Assembly: GCA_030141605.1 (NCBI GenBank)
Contig: JAQGDQ010000027.1
Location: 545,812-609,811 of the forward strand
DNA from: Tubiluchus corallicola
Taxonomy: Eukaryota > Priapulida > Priapulimorpha > Priapulimorphida > Tubiluchidae
Length of the DNA: 64,000 nt
Reading direction: 5' to 3'
Shown: positions 59,201 through 64,000 of the stretch, one piece after another
How the letters are laid out: each line of letters starts with the position of its first letter
Position numbering within the stretch: the stretch's first letter is position 1
Position numbers and translations under genes: made by a program
Notes under the pieces: model-generated
What the model was told of the DNA's origin: nothing
The model's database searches: none
The model's input: the letters and a program-made list of their open reading frames with translations, nothing else

Positions 59201-62200
59201 TATTTTCTAGATTCGAAACTAAATAACTTTATCTGTTATCCTTCTCCTACTAATATGTAGAAATTTGATATTGAAAACTTAAAAATTATATGACTTCTTG
59301 CACGCAGTTCTTAAATCCGATCTAAATTAACATGGCGTATATCATACTTGTCATTTTCGATATTTATATATTTGAACTGCTATTCTTATGCCAAAAATCA
59401 AAGACAAAACTTTCGATGCCCAAGATTCAAGATAGATGAGGCAAATTGATGATGGAATCTTGTCTTTGATTTTTGGCATAAAAATGGCAGTTAAACCTGA
59501 AGTTTAACTTCAGAACAGGTGCAAAACATTGTGAAAATTCCCAATTTTGTGAAAATATCTGAAACGAGATGATCGAGACGACAAAATTAATTATGATCTT
59601 GGTGGACAGTTAAAGTACGATGTTTGCAATAATATCTTCGATTTTTAAAATTAAGATTAATGTTCCAATGAAACAATTAAAAATAAGATTAATAATTTAA
59701 TAATCCTATCGTCATACACTATCGTCGTTGTTGTCGTAGTCTATCATCATATCATCAACGTCATCGTCGTCATCATCATCATTATCTCAAAGTCATCATT
59801 ATCTGCTAATTAATCATTTGATTATTTTTTACAGCTGCTATACAGGCACAATTGATTTCTCTGCCGAAGCATTTCGTGACAGCACAAGTCTAATGTATGA
59901 GTTACATACCAGGGTGGAGATAACCGTAAGCATTTAAAATGCATTGATCGCCAGCCACGGTTAGATTATGGTACTTTTCCAGAAGTACAACTGCCTCTTC
60001 AGTAAAACTCGTTGCTCGAAGTTTGTTAAGATCCATGAGTAACATACCAGCGTTAAAACCTTAAAGCGAGACAACTGTATTCTTACCAAAATCAATCTTT
60101 AGCAAAAACAAATTGATGTAATGAATGATAAAAATTCTGTAAATAAAGCAATTAAATTATAAGTTTAAGGTTTTCTAGTGCCCTTAGTCTCAGGATGGTA
60201 ATACCTGCCACTCTGCCAGGAGTTTTAACTGTCATAGATGGACCTCATCTGTTAGGTTGTAAATTGTCAAAAAAGAATTAAAACTGGTTTTACACTTTCA
60301 CATACTATACTCTTAGGTATTTTTACATTACTATGACAAGGTCTAGAAGAAAATGTTTGTCAACTACGTATATAATATTTTTATATTACAGCCGATTATA
60401 GTACTTCAAATCCATTTAACTATAGTTCATACCATAGTCGTTAAATAGCAGTTTCAGTTTATTTTCTTGAGCGTATCTTCCAGGTTTTTCGTCATTTGTC
60501 ATCACAACGCCTAGCATCTGCTTATTGGTCATGTAAGCAAAGTAGTTCCACAGTTGTTCCAGGGGTCTTGTTACAATCATGTCAGAATCCAAGTACAATA
60601 TTCTATCGAGGTCTTTTAAAATCTCCTGTAATTCGTACCAATTTTATGACAAGGCGATATATGTGGTGATTAGAAGTTTATTACTGCTTAGCTAGTTTTT
60701 CTACTTAACTAATTTAATTAGTACTAAACTAGTTTCACAAATTAGGAGTGACAAGTCTAAAATTGGCGGTAAAGTATTTCGTTGTGGTTTCTTTGAGCCT
60801 TTCACAAAAACTTATTTTCGATTTTATATTGCAGTAATGACTTTAGCTTATAGTTTACATTCTGTTCTCAATGATCTATATATAATATATTATACACAGC
60901 TAATGTAATGTGGGGGCGGATCTCACAAGCATGAGCAATCAGCGCACTTATTGTTTGGTAGCGTGTCATACTACTCAGCTATAATACGACACAATGCTTG
61001 AACACAAAACGTAAAACTAATTTATGATAGGCCAACACTTTAATACTCATTCAATAAACACGAGTTGCCATTCAAAATTCAGTATTCAAAATTTACAGAT
61101 AGGAAATTCTCTTGGTCGCAAAAAAGGACAATCTAATAGTTCATGAAGTTTGGTTAATAATAAGTCCATGAAATAAAGCTCCATCCACACGAGGCTGTAA
61201 TGTAGGCTATCAGCACCCTCAGCTGAGTTTTACTTTACCACCAGACCCGTGTCAATCAAAACGAGTATTGTTTAACAAAAGGAAGAAACAGGCAGTCGCC
61301 TTGTAGTCAATTAAAAGAAACAAGGAATTGTCACTTGCAGTACCAGCATCAATGAAAGAAATCGTCGGCCATACTTATCCATACGACGACGAAGGTGGTG
61401 GATCTATAAACCGGCTGTTCCATCATAGCTAAGCTGTGGCGTCATAAGGGAGTCGCTCCAGGAAGTGTCCTGCGTTGGTAGACCTGCAGTTTGGTTATCA
61501 CGTCAAATGTCACAGTTACTTCGATGTGAACAAATGGTTATACAGAACTGAGCTTGATACTAGAACTGCCCACATTAATAGTTACTAACACGTAGTTAGA
61601 ACTTTCACCAAGCTCAAGTTGATCGAGTTGTGCCAAGAAGCAAAACAAAAGTTTAAAAAAACTGTTCAGTATTATTTCTGCTAGCAGGTCACTCTTGCTA
61701 CGAGCCAAGCCGTACTAAAACACACCTGAGCGAATGACCTCCAAAACACGTTGTCGATTAGCCTGGCTTCAATAATACTATAGCAGGACGACCTGTATTC
61801 GCACAGCTGTGCGACGAGTTTATCCTTGTTTTGACTTATCCACATAACTAAAGTGTAACAGCAGGTTTTTACAAAGAATAGCTATAAACAACAATTTTAT
61901 ACTGTTCAAACTAAACTACTTGTACTCCCGTAAAGTTTACATTAGCCTAAAAATGTCTCATGTTGCGACAGTGTTAAACGGGGTAATAATAATAAAATAT
62001 AATTAGAAATACGTAGATATATGCTAAGCTTGTCCTTACAGCTAAGTGGTCACAATGTGCACTTGATCACCAAAGCTTAGCAACGCTTAGTCTGATCAGT
62101 GAACAGGTGAGTCGGTAAACTGGTCAGGCAACGGTGGGCCGTTTTGGAAGACAGGGCTGTTCCACCTGATAATGCCATCAGCAGCTATTTATCTACGAGG

Positions 62201-63964
62201 GACAATGTGTTTATCAGTATCGTGTCTAAGAGGATTCATTGTTCTTGACAATAATACAGATCCAGTTCCTTTACCACATAAGGTTGGTAAGACTTCTTGT
62301 TATTGCGTACTTAACCCAAGTTTGAAGAAAGCAGCTAAACTGTATAAGACAGAGCACTCGCAGTATTGCAGGCAGACAAAGAAACTGCCAGAGGAAAACC
62401 AGGATAATGAACATTCAGGTAGAGGAATAAATAACTAAATAAATTGGTTAATGATCAGTTTTCTGATTTGAAATACTAACTCAAAAAAGTTCATACCGGT
62501 AGAAACAATCTTACTGCCGAACCTTTTACATACAGATCAACCCAACGCCTGGGCACCAACTTTGTGTTGTAGAAATGGCATGTAACATTTTTTAAGCTCT
62601 GCCACCTTGAAATCTGAAAAGTAGTTTAAATCTATGATGAATATAGTCTCTAGATTTATTAATATACACGAATTTCAACAACAACACTACAGCATTTAAA
62701 CAGAAGTAAAATTAATGTTCATGTACTCCTGGGAGTTGAAGACGTTGACAGCTACAATGATAACAACAAACACGGCATAACAGCAATAAAAGCAAAAGCA
62801 GCTAGAATGACATGGGAGTTTAAGAAGCAATGACAGTAGCAGTATCAGCAACAACGATAGTAAGCCAAAGATTATTTCCATTTGAAAATTAAAAATATCT
62901 TTTATATAAAGAAACAAAAAGTTACTGTTGCAACAGTATGACATACAAAAACGAGAATGGTAACGAAAACAACAACAACAACAACAATAACAACAACAAC
63001 AACAGCAACAGTGCCACCACCACCACAATCACCAACAAAAACGACAACAGGAATTTAGAAATATTTTTTTAGTTTATGAACTTACTTGTTGGTCTAGGAC
63101 TTTTTTCGCTTCATTGCTGTCTACCATGAGATGAAATGCCAGTGGTGTCGACGTCACCATCAGTGCTGTTTTTATTAAATTTATTGCTTGAGTAACAATC
63201 AGTTTTTCAGCGCCAAGCACAGTAACTGCCACATGGATTTTCTCAGGCAAAGACGGACTCTGTGCTTGAAAAAGCAACGTAGATTTCAATGCTTTCACTT
63301 ATTCATTTATTTGACACATAACAAAATCTTACACAATCTCCAATACAAGTGCGCAATCCAAAAGAAACACAATCTCATCACGAAGCAGTGACAAATTTTG
63401 GGAATGAATAGCCCCAGGTGTTTACTGTCTTATTAGTTATTACTTGTCTGTTCATTTGAGCCTTTTCGAACAAATTTTTTCTACAATTATTATATACTTT
63501 CATATTGTGTCTACACTGTTCAGTGCTAGTTTAAATAAAATGGATTTTAACGCGGCCTTTTTAAATTTTAACTATAATCCTGATTCCATTCTGAGGCGTC
63601 AGAGAATACTAATTGTAATTAACGGCGCGGTACAAATTTGTATGAATAATAATAATACTGTCTGAAAACGCAGCTGGGTTTCAAATTAAAATGGTTTTAT
63701 CAGTAACAATTGCTAATTTCGTTATTATTAATTCTAGTGTCACGCTTTCTTATGTACTTTATAATATTTAATGGAATTTTAATATCGAAATTTAGTCCGA
63801 AATGAAAGTTCGAGTCGAATTCTAAAATCAATGTAGCTATTACTTACTTGTTCTACAGACATTTGAGAGTTTTGTAAACTGAAGAGTAACACAAAAAATG
63901 CACTTATAATTAGAAACAAACCAAGTTTTTTCATTTTCTTATTTGTGCGTACACTTTTGCTCAT
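56299..63964 (-). CDS. GXYLT1: GT8 glycosyltransferase, glucoside xylosyltransferase (GXYLT1/2) type
   Basis: GXYLT enzymes are type II Golgi/ER membrane proteins that add alpha-1,3-xylose from UDP-xylose to O-glucose on EGF repeats, including Notch. Exons: 63848-63964 (ATG at 63964), 63086-63259, 62497-62613, 60433-60625, 59910-60059, 58964-59142, 56299-56436 (TAA). Phases join and give 355 residues, a little shorter than vertebrate GXYLT. A basic start and one hydrophobic anchor (about residues 13-30) precede the catalytic domain. Family motifs: KIHVAVTVLG (start of domain), VRLFLPEIL (about 131-139), the metal-binding DSD in YLDSDM (149-151), GFNAGMLLMDL (201-211), AGDQ (236-239), LPCEW (256-260) and GILHG with NHYPAF near the end. 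XXYLT1 is less similar. The last exon (LPLCDPATC...) fits by phase and position; it is the weakest part. The paralogue (1 or 2) cannot be decided for an invertebrate. Confidence 0.87.
57889..57954. repeat. Two-copy 33-bp tandem repeat in GXYLT intron 6
   Basis: CGCGATCCCCCAGTAATT followed by CAATTCTAAGTAAA occurs at 57889 and 57922 with one base difference. Confidence 0.9.
59371..59496. repeat. Inverted repeat/hairpin in GXYLT intron 5
   Basis: TATGCCAAAAATCAAAGACA plus one base (59387-59407) is perfectly complementary, 21 of 21, to 59460-59480. Pairing extends outward over 16 more positions with 12 matches (59371-59386 with 59481-59496). The loop is 52 bases. It could be a small MITE end-pair or an RNA hairpin. 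Confidence 0.8.
59727..59796. repeat. CAT/CGT-rich simple sequence in GXYLT intron 5
   Basis: Run of TCATCA, TCGTCG and TCATTA units; low complexity, non-coding. Confidence 0.8.
60626..62496. other. GXYLT intron 3, no separate gene recognised
   Basis: The longest intron but one of this gene. It contains an 88-codon plus-strand frame (62172-62438) and a higher-GC stretch near 61340-61520. Neither resembles a known protein or element, and no tandem structure is evident. Confidence 0.5.
62940..63055. repeat. (CAA)n-rich microsatellite in GXYLT intron 2
   Basis: AACAAC, ACAATA and CCACCA units; it lies just downstream (in gene direction) of the 63086 donor. Cysteine- and tryptophan-rich frames on the minus strand are by-products. 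Confidence 0.9.
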
Positions 63965-64000
63965 AAGTGCGTATTCTATGACAGATATTGTATTTTTAAC

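Noticed and set aside
62515-62613. GXYLT exon 3 ending at the donor after GSA (62514)
   Set aside because: It would drop the conserved RLFLP stretch. Extending to the donor at 62496 restores VRLFLP in the same phase.
62696-63028. 110-codon Cys/Trp-rich minus frame
   Set aside because: Antisense of a CAA/CCA-rich microsatellite in GXYLT intron 2.

Overview
This is nuclear DNA from an invertebrate animal. It is AT-rich, the genes are split by many GT-AG introns of 0.1 to 3 kb, and the spaces hold decayed non-LTR retrotransposons, hAT-type elements and microsatellites. The three large genes (STT3A, BICRA, GXYLT) are animal genes, BICRA being metazoan in character. The phylum cannot be fixed from the sequence alone. 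The six-frame reading frames mostly show single exons, so the gene models here were built by hand from protein similarity recalled from known families, splice-site sequence and phase continuity.

Layout. (1) 218-10353, plus strand: the last 13 exons of STT3A, the catalytic subunit of ER oligosaccharyltransferase; the N-terminal exons lie left of the window. Its introns hold an hAT MITE (5679-6143) and a palindromic MITE that has grown internally into a 105-bp tandem array (about 9.2-10.2 kb). (2) 12301-26775, minus strand, convergent with STT3A: a complete ten-coding-exon BICRA/GLTSCR1 homologue of 1501 codons, the defining subunit of the non-canonical BAF chromatin remodeller. Its introns hold a broken hAT transposase (antisense to BICRA), a CR1/L2-like LINE relic and a Myb/SANT-like fragment. 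A likely promoter with a palindromic CRE lies near 28.3 kb. (3) 28.4-56 kb: mostly gene-poor. It has a LINE relic (29.9-32.2 kb), a LINE copy with a twin-priming type 5' inversion (32.2-33.0 kb), a 253-bp tandem duplication, two further hAT MITEs with 8-bp target duplications, simple-sequence arrays, and a LINE inserted inside another LINE (49.1-52.3 kb). (4) 44336-45295, plus strand: an unrecognised gene in that desert, encoding a 319-residue secreted precursor with a signal peptide, dibasic and Gly-Lys-Arg sites and repeated Trp-Pro motifs. It looks like an undescribed neuropeptide or secreted-peptide precursor and is the most novel item here. (5) 56299-63964, minus strand: a complete seven-exon GT8 glycosyltransferase of the GXYLT type (355 codons).

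The genes do not form a functional cluster. STT3A and GXYLT both act in the secretory pathway (N-glycosylation and O-glucose elongation) and the 44-kb gene encodes a secreted product, but this proximity is probably chance.
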